DNA from: Clostridium sp. 1001271st1 H5
GTDB lineage: Bacteria; Bacillota; Clostridia; Lachnospirales; Lachnospiraceae
NCBI RefSeq assembly: GCF_005845215.1
Contig: NZ_SPHO01000017.1
Span: 1 to 64,000 of the forward strand
Direction of reading: 5' to 3'
Length of the DNA: 64,000 nt
Under the pieces are notes generated by a model. It saw nothing but the letters and a program-made list of their open reading frames with translations. It did no database searches and had not been told where the DNA came from. The translations under genes and the position numbers were made by a program. This document shows positions 1-7,572 of this stretch, in pieces; within the stretch, counting starts at the first letter, position 1, and each line of letters begins with the position of its first letter.

Positions 1-123
1 AGGTTCTAACCCATGGCTTAGCACCATTTTTTTAGTTCAACTCCGAAAGACAGGTTTCATATGTCGTCAATATCGTTTCCCGCCAGTAATGTAAAGTCTA
101 TGTAAATTATGTGTAAAATTTCT

Positions 124-158
124 CCCGGAGATACATATATTTACAATTAATCTCCGGG
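124..158 (-). terminator. Hairpin downstream of the discoidin-like gene
   Basis: Nine-base arms CCCGGAGAT (124-132) and ATCTCCGGG (150-158) enclose a 17-base AT-rich loop. On the minus strand the hairpin is followed by GAGAAATTTT, a weak T-rich tail. It lies about 80 bases past the stop of the leftward gene at 241, so a terminator for that gene is the simplest reading. The large loop and poor T-tract limit confidence. Confidence 0.4.
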
Positions 159-240
159 ACGGAACCGCAGTATTATCCGATTATTGAGTATATTGTTTTT
201 CCATTTTCATACTGATTTTCCAAAAGCGGGCAGGAACGCC

Positions 241-1041
241 TTAACGGGCGGCCTCATGTTCCCGGCCATAGACCTCAATCTGTGTCAGGGCAGGGAAGGG
301 AGAGGGGTCGTCCGCCTTGATGAGCTGACCAAAGGTAAGCCATGTAATGCCTTTGCGCTCCAGACTGATGATGTGGGGTTCCACGCTCTTTTCAAGCTCC
401 ACTGTCTCAGAGGTTCCGTCTGAAAAGGTAAATGTCACCCTTTCCCACCAGTTGTCATGAGGGAAGTCCGCCCTGGTATAGAGGACAATCCGGTCAAAAT
501 CAACGGGACGGCCGAACTCCAGTGTCATTTGGGCATCATCCTGCATATTGATTCCCCATGACTCATAGGGCCATTTTCCGTGGGACAGGTTCGCCGTCAC
601 CCCGTCAATGGCGTTGCGGGCCGCAAACACAGCCTCTCCCCTTGTCTCAACATTGGCGTGGGCATGGGGATAAAAGCCCTGGCCCTTGTGCTGGTCCATG
701 ACGTTCTTTGCCAGGTTGCGGTAGGAGCTAATCTCATAGTCCAAGGCATAGCGCACTGTCAGATAGTGGCGCTCCCCTGTAAATGACTTAGGGTTATAGG
801 ATGTCTTGCCCTCTGCGAAGGGAACCTCATAGACCAGCTCATCTCCGGCCGCGTAAATGAATGACTCGTCCATGGTATCATCCACACGCATGATATAGAA
901 ACAGTTCTTTTCCGGCAGGGAGAATATAATCCTGTCTCCCTCCCCGTATTCGCCCTTCCACGCCAGGACAGCCTGTTCTTTTCCTGCGGCCTCTGCCTTC
1001 ACCGCACCGTTTTTATCCTTTACTGTAATCTGCATTCCCAT
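241..1041 (-). CDS. Discoidin / F5-8 type C-like carbohydrate-binding protein
   Basis: A 266-residue protein with no signal peptide or membrane segment, so probably cytoplasmic. The C-terminal half looks like a galactose-binding (F5/8 type C) beta-sandwich: an ARNAIDG motif near residue 142, then TLEFGRPVDFDRIVLYTR, a DNWWERVTFTFSDG stretch and a terminal ALTQIEVYGRE strand. These are hallmarks of discoidin-type sugar-binding modules. The N-terminal half resembles no catalytic domain I recognise. The ATG at 1041 is preceded by AAAGGAG. It is a single-gene unit, divergent from the KamA-like gene. A sugar-binding role is a family-level inference; the ligand is unknown. Confidence 0.6.
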   Translation of the reverse strand: MGMQITVKDKNGAVKAEAAGKEQAVLAWKGEYGEGDRIIFSLPEKNCFYIMRVDDTMDESFIYAAGDELVYEVPFAEGKTSYNPKSFTGERHYLTVRYALDYEISSYRNLAKNVMDQHKGQGFYPHAHANVETRGEAVFAARNAIDGVTANLSHGKWPYESWGINMQDDAQMTLEFGRPVDFDRIVLYTRADFPHDNWWERVTFTFSDGTSETVELEKSVEPHIISLERKGITWLTFGQLIKADDPSPFPALTQIEVYGREHEAAR

Positions 1042-1265
1042 GTATATCGCACACTCCTTTTATATCAATTTTTCAGGTTCTTTCATTCTACCATGGAGCG
1101 CCGTGGAATACCATATACAAAAAAGTTTAAATGATATAAAATTTTAAGCTGAATTTTAAGCTTTGCCGAATATTCTATTATTTACAAAATTTTTACTTTT
1201 TATTCATCCGGGCAGCTGTTTCTGATGTTATAATAGAAAAAATAATGAATGAAGGGGATGATTGG

Positions 1266-2357
1266 ATGAATTGGAATGAAACACTGAGAAACAACGTAAC
1301 CCGCGCCGAGGAACTGAGAACGTATATGAGGCTTAGCAGCCAGGAGGAGGAACACATGACCCGAATCCTGGAACTCTTTCCCATGACAGTCCCAAGATAC
1401 TATCTGTCCCTCATTGACTGGAACAATCCGGAACAGGACCCAGTGTTCAGGATGTCCATTCCCTCCATTCGTGAAACCGACCTGTCCGGGGACTTTGATA
1501 CCAGCGGGGAAGCGGACAACACCGTGCTTCCCGGCCTGCAGCACAAATATATGCAGACAGCGCTTATCCTGTCCACCCACCGGTGCGCCATGTATTGCAG
1601 GCATTGTTTCCGCAAACGGCTGGTGGGAATATCCGATGGCGAGACAGCCGGAAACGTGGATGAGATGGGTGCCTACATCGGTTCCCACCCGGAAATCACC
1701 AATGTGCTCATTTCCGGCGGGGATTCCTTTCTGAACAGCAACCAAACCATACGCCGGTATCTGGAGGTGTTCAGCTCCATCAGCCATCTGGACTTAATCC
1801 GTTTCGGCACCCGCACTCCTGTGGTGCTTCCCATGCGGATTTACGATGACCCGGAACTTCTGGATATTCTGGCCTCCTATGCAAAAATCAAGCAAATCTA
1901 TGTGGTGACCCAGTTTAACCATTCAAATGAGCTGACTCCCGAGGCAGTAAAAGCCGTCCGGTGCCTGAATGAGGCAGGCGTCATAGTAAAAAACCAGACC
2001 GTACTTTTAAAAGGAATCAATGACAACGTGCGGATACTTGGAAACCTTCTAAAGGACCTGACAAGATACGGCGTCATTCCCTATTACATTTTCCAGTGCC
2101 GTCCCGTATCCGGTGTAAAGGGCCAGTTCCAGGTTCCCCTGGCAGAAGGCTGCCGTATTGTGGAGGGGGCTAAGAACATGCAGAACGGACAGGGCAAATG
2201 CATCCGCTACGCCATGTCCCATGTCACCGGCAAAATCGAAATCCTGGGTCTTATGGAGGATGGAAAAATGCTTTTTAAATATCATCAGGCAAAATACGAA
2301 AAAGACCGGGGACGTATTTTCAGCAAGGAGCTGGCGCCGGGGCAGGCCTGGCTGTAA
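1266..2357 (+). CDS. KamA-family radical SAM protein (lysine 2,3-aminomutase-like)
   Basis: A 363-residue radical SAM enzyme. C107, C111 and C114 form the CxxxCxxC cluster motif inside CAMYCRHCFRKR, the signature of the lysine 2,3-aminomutase group. The N-terminal helical part (LFPMTVPRYYLSLID, DPVFRMSIPS) also matches that group. The C-terminus differs: the PGGGGK-type segment carrying the PLP-binding lysine of true aminomutases is not visible, and the protein is shorter than the roughly 416 residues of KamA. Substrate and reaction are therefore open. I chose the ATG at 1266 because AAGGGG sits eight bases upstream; an in-frame ATG at 1245 lies upstream of that site. A TATAAT at 1229-1234 could be the -10 element. 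Confidence 0.8.
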   Translation: MNWNETLRNNVTRAEELRTYMRLSSQEEEHMTRILELFPMTVPRYYLSLIDWNNPEQDPVFRMSIPSIRETDLSGDFDTSGEADNTVLPGLQHKYMQTALILSTHRCAMYCRHCFRKRLVGISDGETAGNVDEMGAYIGSHPEITNVLISGGDSFLNSNQTIRRYLEVFSSISHLDLIRFGTRTPVVLPMRIYDDPELLDILASYAKIKQIYVVTQFNHSNELTPEAVKAVRCLNEAGVIVKNQTVLLKGINDNVRILGNLLKDLTRYGVIPYYIFQCRPVSGVKGQFQVPLAEGCRIVEGAKNMQNGQGKCIRYAMSHVTGKIEILGLMEDGKMLFKYHQAKYEKDRGRIFSKELAPGQAWL

Positions 2358-2368
2358 GGCAGAGCCGG

Positions 2369-2516
2369 GCCGCGGGGCGGTAGCTGAGCCGCGGGGCGGT
2401 AGCTGACCCGCGGGCCGGTAGCTGGGCCGCGGGCCGGTAGCTGGGCCGCGGGCGAAAGCTGGGCCGCGGGCGGTAGCTGGGCCGCGGGCGGTAGCTGGGC
2501 CGCGGGCGGTAGCTGA
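2369..2516. repeat. Eight-copy GC-rich tandem repeat (18-19 bp unit)
   Basis: Eight head-to-tail copies of a unit close to GCCGCGGGCGGTAGCTGG begin 11 bases after the KamA-like stop codon. The first four copies are 19 bp and the last four 18 bp; they differ by one or two substitutions, and one copy reads CGAAAGCTGG. Each unit contains the palindromic cores CCGCGG and AGCT. The array ends about 20 bases before a terminator, so it should be transcribed as the 3' untranslated tail of the KamA-like mRNA. Confidence 0.9.
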
Positions 2517-2536
2517 GCTATGGGCAGACAATATCG

Positions 2537-2580
2537 AAGCCGCAGGACATATCCCGATATGGGGATGTCCTGCGGCTTTT
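2537..2580 (+). terminator. Rho-independent terminator of the KamA-like gene
   Basis: A perfect 14-bp stem, AAGCCGCAGGACAT (2537-2550) against ATGTCCTGCGGCTT (2565-2578), is followed by TTTTCTT on the plus strand. The minus-strand side lacks a T-tract, so it should act mainly on the rightward transcript, stopping it ahead of the convergent alcohol dehydrogenase gene. Confidence 0.85.
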
Positions 2581-2619
2581 CTTGTGCCATGGTTTTTATG
2601 CCATAGGCTGCTTATGTAT

Positions 2620-3768
2620 TTACATCAATGACAGATACAGGTTCTTGATATCTTCAAAGGACGGGTCCTTTGGATTGCCCGGACGGCAGGCGTCATCCAT
2701 TGCGGACTGTGACAGGAAATCCACATCCTCAGGCTTTACGATTTCCTTTAAGTCAGCCGGGATACCTACATCAGAGGACAGCTTCTTCACTGCGTCCACT
2801 GCTGCCTTGCGGTATTCATCCTCAGTCATGTTCTCAACGCCTTCTACGCCCATGGCAATGGCAATGTCTTTAAACTTGGTGCCGGTGCAGGGTGCATTGT
2901 ATTCCATAACCGTTGGCAGGATGATGGCATTGGCAACGCCGTGAGGGGTATCATATAAAGCGCCCAGTCCGTGAGCCATGGAGTGCACAATTCCCAGACC
3001 GCAGTTGGAGAATCCCATGCCGGTCAGATACTGGCCCAGAGCCATGCCTTCCCTGCCCTCAGGCTTGTTCTCCACCGCATCCCTCAGGCTGCGGGCAATG
3101 ACTTCAATGGCTTTTAAGTTAAACATGTCAGTCATCTCCCAGGCCCCCTTCGTGGTATAGCCCTCAATTGCATGGGTAAGGGCATCCATACCGGTGGCGG
3201 CTGTCAGTCCCTTTGGCATGGAGGACATCATTTCCGGGTCAACCACTGCCACAACCGGGATGTCATGGGTATCCACACATACGAATTTACGCTTTTTCTC
3301 CACATCCGTGATTACGTAGTTAATAGTAACTTCCGCCGCGGTGCCTGCCGTAGTGGGAACTGCAATAATCGGCACGGATGGATTCTTGGTGGGAGCAACG
3401 CCTTCCAGGCTTCTTACATCCTCAAATTCAGGGTTGGTGATGATGACGCCGATTGCCTTGGATGTATCCATGGAGGAACCTCCGCCAATGGCGATAATAT
3501 AGTCTGCGCCGGATGCTTTGAAAGCGGCAACGCCGGTCTGCACGTTCTCAATGGTTGGATTTGGTTTGATATTGGAATAAATCTCGTAGGCAAGTCCTGC
3601 ATCCTCCAGCACCTTTGTCACCTTGCAGGTTACATTGAACTTAATCAGGTCAGGGTCGGAACATACAAATGCTTTCTTAAAACCTCTTGCCTTTGCCTCA
3701 TTTGCAATCTCCTGGATTGCGCCTGCGCCATGATAGGATGTCTCGTTTAATACGATTCTGTTTGCCAT
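2620..3768 (-). CDS. fucO: Iron-containing alcohol dehydrogenase, lactaldehyde reductase (FucO) type
   Basis: A 382-residue group III alcohol dehydrogenase, the length of E. coli FucO and very similar to it along its whole span. FucO reduces L-lactaldehyde to 1,2-propanediol with NADH in fucose and rhamnose catabolism. The NAD-binding GGGSSMD motif is near residue 96. The expected iron ligands are all present: D195 and H199 (TGMDALTHAIEGY), H262 and H276 (VHSMAHGLG, DTPHGVAN). The start at 3768 has AAAGGAG upstream; a longer reading to 3816 lacks a ribosome site. No fucose or rhamnose genes are nearby, so the physiological substrate is inferred. A TATAAT at 3851-3856 (minus strand) with a weak -35 may be its promoter; the TetR gene upstream is a candidate regulator. 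Confidence 0.87.
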   Translation of the reverse strand: MANRIVLNETSYHGAGAIQEIANEAKARGFKKAFVCSDPDLIKFNVTCKVTKVLEDAGLAYEIYSNIKPNPTIENVQTGVAAFKASGADYIIAIGGGSSMDTSKAIGVIITNPEFEDVRSLEGVAPTKNPSVPIIAVPTTAGTAAEVTINYVITDVEKKRKFVCVDTHDIPVVAVVDPEMMSSMPKGLTAATGMDALTHAIEGYTTKGAWEMTDMFNLKAIEVIARSLRDAVENKPEGREGMALGQYLTGMGFSNCGLGIVHSMAHGLGALYDTPHGVANAIILPTVMEYNAPCTGTKFKDIAIAMGVEGVENMTEDEYRKAAVDAVKKLSSDVGIPADLKEIVKPEDVDFLSQSAMDDACRPGNPKDPSFEDIKNLYLSLM

Positions 3769-3873
3769 GATTCTCTTCTCCTTTACTTTGACGGTACGCC
3801 GCCGGCCCCATATCATGTGTCAGCGGATTTGCTTGGTTGCTTTTGTTAATATTATAACAACACGGAATTTAAA

Positions 3874-3904
3874 ATAAAAGTGACAAACATCCCTGTCTGT
3901 CACT
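3874..3904 (-). terminator. Rho-independent terminator of the TetR gene
   Basis: A 24-bp near-palindrome (3880-3903; GTGACA at one end, TGTCAC at the other) folds on the minus strand into a 10-bp stem with one G-U pair and a GGGA tetraloop. It is followed directly by TTTTATTTT. It lies 88 bases past the TetR stop codon. Confidence 0.75.
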
Positions 3905-3991
3905 TTCCTTAAAGGTTTGTGCAGTTTCACCATCTGGAATTATGCACAATTACTATTTTACGTCTCTGTTTCAACAGCAGATGTCCATGGA

Positions 3992-4558
3992 TTAAAGAAG
4001 CTTTAGTTTCTCAAAAACCTCCGCCAGCTTTGGCGGCATGGCTTCCACCAGCTTATCGGACATTTCCACGGGCGAGTCTTTCATTCCTCCCAAAACCCAC
4101 TTCACAGTCATGTATACGGAACCCTGGCAGTACATCTCCAGAAGGAACTGAAGCTCCTGGCCCAGGGGCTGGCTGGTCTTCCTGGCAATCAGGTCCGTAT
4201 AGAACTGCAGAATCAGTTCAAAATCATGTTCCTTCAGCGAGTTCCTGTCATCGGAGCGGAAGGCCTCTGTAAAAAACACCTTTTCATTGAGAATGAACTC
4301 AAACTTCTGTGTCAGGCTCTCTCCCACCGTGTGCCCCATGCCAATCTGCTCAAAAGACTGGAGCACCAGCTTATCAAAATACCAGTTTATCAGGTCGTAT
4401 TTGTCCAGAAAGTTCCGGTAAAAGGTCTGCCGGGTCACACCGCAGCCCTCCACAATGTTCTTGACCGTAATCTTATCCACGGGCGCTGTCTTCATGCACT
4501 CCTTGACGGATTCTGCCAGCTTGTATTTTGTTTTCTCCTGCTTTCCTGTTACGGCCAT
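3992..4558 (-). CDS. TetR/AcrR-family transcriptional regulator (DhaS-like)
   Basis: A 188-residue one-domain regulator. Residues 10-55 form a TetR helix-turn-helix: a first helix KYKLAESVKECM, then KITVKNIVEGCGVTRQTFYRNFLDKYDLINWYF, where VTRQTFYRNF is the recognition helix. The remaining all-helical part is a dimer/ligand domain of the DhaS type, including a C-terminal WVLGGMKDSPVEM segment. It lies immediately upstream of, and on the same strand as, the fucO-like gene, separated by a terminator, so it may regulate that gene or an unlinked target. The ATG is preceded by GAGGAATATC. Confidence 0.8.
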   Translation of the reverse strand: MAVTGKQEKTKYKLAESVKECMKTAPVDKITVKNIVEGCGVTRQTFYRNFLDKYDLINWYFDKLVLQSFEQIGMGHTVGESLTQKFEFILNEKVFFTEAFRSDDRNSLKEHDFELILQFYTDLIARKTSQPLGQELQFLLEMYCQGSVYMTVKWVLGGMKDSPVEMSDKLVEAMPPKLAEVFEKLKLL

Positions 4559-4637
4559 GATATTCCTCCTGAGGCAGGTACTGCATAGTGAGGCCCTGGT
4601 ACCTGTGTCCTTTTGTAACTATCTCTTCACGCCAGCA

Positions 4638-4668
4638 GGCAGTGCAGCCATAGTCCTGCTGCACTGCC
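4638..4668. other. Perfect 11-bp inverted repeat between divergently functioning units
   Basis: GGCAGTGCAGC (4638-4648) and GCTGCACTGCC (4658-4668) flank a nine-base loop. The site lies between the end of the secreted repeat protein gene (4711) and the TetR start (4558). No T-tract follows on either strand, so it is not a standard terminator. It could be a weak terminator, an mRNA 3'-end structure or a leader element of the TetR gene. Confidence 0.5.
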
Positions 4669-4710
4669 CGCTGCTTCTATGGACAGTATATCAAATTTTC
4701 AGTCCGTCTT

Positions 4711-7572
4711 CTACCTGTTTTTGAAAATGCTTACCATTGCCTTCCACATCTGTACCAACACGTTCCACATCCGCCTTAAGGGGCTTTCCTTGGTCTTGGC
4801 CACTTCCGCGTCCGCAGTCTTGGCCGTGTCATCATCCACACTGATTTCATCGGTGCGCATGACAATCTGAAGTGTCTTAGGCGGTTTATTCCGGTCCGAA
4901 GTAAAGGATACCTTGTCTGCAGACGGGTCCATGAACAGGAAACGGTTATCTGTATCAAACTTATCCAGCTCATTGTCAATAGTATCCTTCATGGTGCGTC
5001 CTGCCTGGCGCATCACTGTGGTGCTGTCCAGGATGTTCAGGCTCTTATCCAGAAGTTCCATGCTGCCGCGCAGACTGTCTCTGGCAGCCGCGTCAAAATC
5101 ATCACTGCTTTCTTTTAGTGTGTTCTGGATGATGGTCATTGTGCTGATTCCGCTGTTCAGGGCGTCGGTGGTGCGGCGCACCAGTTCCTGGGAATCATCC
5201 AGGGCTGTCTGGAGGTCCGGATAATATACATCCAGAGAATCGTTGAGAGCCTTCAAATCCTCAATCAGATAATCCATGTTGTCAACTATCTCTGCACTGT
5301 ATTTTGCTGAATCAGATGTATCGTCCATCAGATTTGACATCTTCACTGTCAATGATTTGCTCTGGGCTGATAAATCCTTGAGGACCTCTACCTTTTCATA
5401 CAGGGACTGTTCAATGGTTGCCGCTGCATCCGCCGGATTGGGACTGCTTAACAGCGGGGCGCTCTTTTTCTCTATGGACGCGCCTGCCATCAAACCGGAC
5501 AAGCCGGACTTTCCTGTATGCTTTGCGGAACCAATGACTGTACCTGCATCCGGGGTACTGCTGCCGGTATTTCCATCTGCAGATGAACCTCCGCTGGTGC
5601 TGCTGCCTTCGGCTGTGCCTCCGCCGGTACTTCCGCTTTCGGTGCTCCCGCTTCCGCCGGTACTTCCGCTTTCGGTGCTCCCGCTTCCTCCGGCACTTCC
5701 GCCTTTGGTGCTCCCGCTTCCGCCGGTACTCCCGCCTTCGGTGCTCCCGCTTCCGCTGGTATTTCCACTTTCGGCTGTGCCTCCGCCGGTACTCCCACCT
5801 TCGTTCCCGCTTCCGCCGGTATTTCCGCTTTCGGTGTTTCCGCTTCCTCCGGTACTTCCGCTTTCGGTGTTTCCGCCTCCGCCGGTATTTCCGTTTTCGG
5901 TATTTCCGCTTCCGCCGGTACTCCCGCTTTCGGTGCTCCCGCCTCCGCCAATACTTCCGCTTTCGGTGTTTCCGCCTCCGCCGGTACTTCCATTTTCGGT
6001 ATTTCCGCTTCCGCCGGTACTCCCGCCTCCGCCGGTACTTCCGCTTTCGGTGTTTCCGCCTCCGCCGGTACTTCCGCTTTCGGTATTTCCGCTTCCGCCG
6101 GTACTCCCGCTTTCAGTCCCGTTTCCGCCGGCACCTCCATCTGGATTATCCTTCCCATCCTCACTGCTGCCGGAATTTCCGCTGCCCTGGTCATTCCCCT
6201 GACCATTGTCCTGGCTGCTATTCTGGTCACTTCCCTGGCTGCCGCCTCCGCCGGAGGATGAATGGCTTCCACCGCCGGAAGTTCCATAATCTGCATCATC
6301 CATGTCTTCCAGCTCTTCCGCATCCAGTTCCTCATCATAAAGTCTTCTGGCCTTGGCGCTGGAACTCTTATACAGGCTGAGATACGTAAGCAGCGTGTCC
6401 TGGGATGCCTGAAGCTGTGTGTCCAGTGCCATAATGGATTCCATGGTCTTCTGAAGCTCCGGCAGGTCGCTGCTGATACCCCCTGCGCTGTTTTCAATGT
6501 TCTTAAGTCTGGTCTGCAGCTTTCTCAAGGGGTCCTGCATGTCTCCCAATGTATTGACAATATCATTCATGCTGCTGTGAACCACTTCAGCACAGTCCTT
6601 GGCTGTCTGCAGGTGCGGAATCATGGTATCCATCTGCTGTGACACGGATGTAAGCGCTGCCAGTGTCTGGTCATTTCCGGCCAGTATGCTGTCCTTGGAA
6701 TTGCTCCACTTCTGTCTGGCGTTATCCGCTGAATCCATGCCCTGGCGAACCTGGTTCACACCCTGCCGCATGTTCTCCACAGACTCAGCCATCTGCTCCA
6801 GGCTGTCGTAAAGCTCATCTCCCGCATCCTGCCAGGTATCCTTGGCTTCCTTCAGGTCCTTGATATGCTCCAAATCCTCAACCGTTCCCGGCACCATGGC
6901 CATAATGACACCTATGGTCTCAAAGCTGTCCGTACCGATGCGCACCGTATAATCCCCATCCTCGCCCGGAAGGGCTGTAAATACCACAGCCGTGGTATCC
7001 CCCAGGTTCTGGGTCTGGGAGCCTTCCGCCTCCACACTGTAGCATTTACTCATATCCACAGGCACAGCCACCATGAGCATCATATTGTTGCGGTAATACT
7101 CCCTGGCATTGTCACTGGGCTCTGCCTTCACATTGATTTCAATAAGCCCGGAAGCCCCTGCCAGCTTATCGCCGTCTGTGGGTACTCCGTTAAGCTTGTA
7201 GGATACGTCAAAATCCCAGGGCAGCACAATCCTGTCTTTATCCACAGCACATTTATAGTAAAATCTTCCTCTCTGGGCCTCCGGAAGCTTCCATGTGACG
7301 GTCCCGTTCCCCAGCACCGGTTCAATGCTGTTGGACATGTTAATCACAGCCCCATAGGTACCGTAATCCGTAAACTCGGTCTGTCCATTGAGGCCCACTC
7401 CCTTTACCACGTTAATCTTATCCACCCTGCCGTAATAATCCAGGTTCACATACATGGTTTCATCCACGTCAACGGTGGCTTCTGCTCCGTATGCTGGTAC
7501 GCCGCCGGTGCCGGTGCAAAGCATGACAAAGACCATTCCCGCTGCCATGATTCTCTTATAATTCATTCTCAT
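4711..7572 (-). CDS. Large secreted protein with Gly/Ser/Thr repeat tract, partner of the MMPL transporter
   Basis: A 953-residue exported protein with a signal peptide at residues 1-32 (basic start, hydrophobic AAGMVFVMLC, PAYGAEA cleavage region). Residues of about 33-215 form a beta-rich domain. After that come long helical stretches with DSADNARQKW- and LQTRLKNIE-like heptads, split by a roughly 190-residue low-complexity insert of GSTGG, GNTES and GGSGS units. A second helical region follows (SLYEKVEVLKDLSAQS, LIEDLKALNDSLD), and an amphipathic end WNVLVQMWKAMVSIF. The helical parts recall the extracytoplasmic segments of YhgE/Pip-like proteins. I chose the ATG at 7572, with GGAGG nine bases upstream; it overlaps the MMPL stop by 17 bases, implying translational coupling. 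No known function; likely an accessory of the transporter. Confidence 0.72.
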   Translation of the reverse strand: MRMNYKRIMAAGMVFVMLCTGTGGVPAYGAEATVDVDETMYVNLDYYGRVDKINVVKGVGLNGQTEFTDYGTYGAVINMSNSIEPVLGNGTVTWKLPEAQRGRFYYKCAVDKDRIVLPWDFDVSYKLNGVPTDGDKLAGASGLIEINVKAEPSDNAREYYRNNMMLMVAVPVDMSKCYSVEAEGSQTQNLGDTTAVVFTALPGEDGDYTVRIGTDSFETIGVIMAMVPGTVEDLEHIKDLKEAKDTWQDAGDELYDSLEQMAESVENMRQGVNQVRQGMDSADNARQKWSNSKDSILAGNDQTLAALTSVSQQMDTMIPHLQTAKDCAEVVHSSMNDIVNTLGDMQDPLRKLQTRLKNIENSAGGISSDLPELQKTMESIMALDTQLQASQDTLLTYLSLYKSSSAKARRLYDEELDAEELEDMDDADYGTSGGGSHSSSGGGGSQGSDQNSSQDNGQGNDQGSGNSGSSEDGKDNPDGGAGGNGTESGSTGGSGNTESGSTGGGGNTESGSTGGGGSTGGSGNTENGSTGGGGNTESGSIGGGGSTESGSTGGSGNTENGNTGGGGNTESGSTGGSGNTESGNTGGSGNEGGSTGGGTAESGNTSGSGSTEGGSTGGSGSTKGGSAGGSGSTESGSTGGSGSTESGSTGGGTAEGSSTSGGSSADGNTGSSTPDAGTVIGSAKHTGKSGLSGLMAGASIEKKSAPLLSSPNPADAAATIEQSLYEKVEVLKDLSAQSKSLTVKMSNLMDDTSDSAKYSAEIVDNMDYLIEDLKALNDSLDVYYPDLQTALDDSQELVRRTTDALNSGISTMTIIQNTLKESSDDFDAAARDSLRGSMELLDKSLNILDSTTVMRQAGRTMKDTIDNELDKFDTDNRFLFMDPSADKVSFTSDRNKPPKTLQIVMRTDEISVDDDTAKTADAEVAKTKESPLRRMWNVLVQMWKAMVSIFKNR
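5575..6140. repeat. Coding repeat tract (Gly-Ser-Thr-Glu-Asn repeats)
   Basis: Inside the secreted protein gene, a degenerate repeat with units of 24-36 bases on a multiple-of-three period encodes G-S-T-G-G and G-N-T-E-S-G blocks. On the plus strand the recurring words are CCGCCGGTACT and CCGCTTTCGG. Because the period is a multiple of three, all frames stay open and create long false ORFs on both strands. Such tracts change length easily by slippage. Confidence 0.85.

Noticed and set aside
2049-2590. Two minus-strand frames with Ala-Arg-Gly-Pro repeats
   Set aside because: They are translations of the GC-rich tandem array and of the antisense strand of the KamA-like gene; no ribosome site.
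2369-2835. Tandem array considered as CRISPR
   Set aside because: Units are contiguous with no unique spacers, and there are no cas genes. The same holds for the two 65-bp repeats at 52.7 kb.
3880-3903. 24-bp palindrome considered as a TetR operator
   Set aside because: On the minus strand it folds to a 10-bp stem with a GGGA loop followed directly by TTTTATTTT, placed after the TetR gene, so a terminator explains it better.
5490-6497. Long minus-strand frame with Pro-Ala-Glu repeats and a plus-strand frame of Arg-Phe/Tyr repeats at 5583-6380
   Set aside because: Both are off-frame readings of the Gly/Ser repeat tract. The repeat period is a multiple of three, so every frame stays open. Neither has a credible start or signal.
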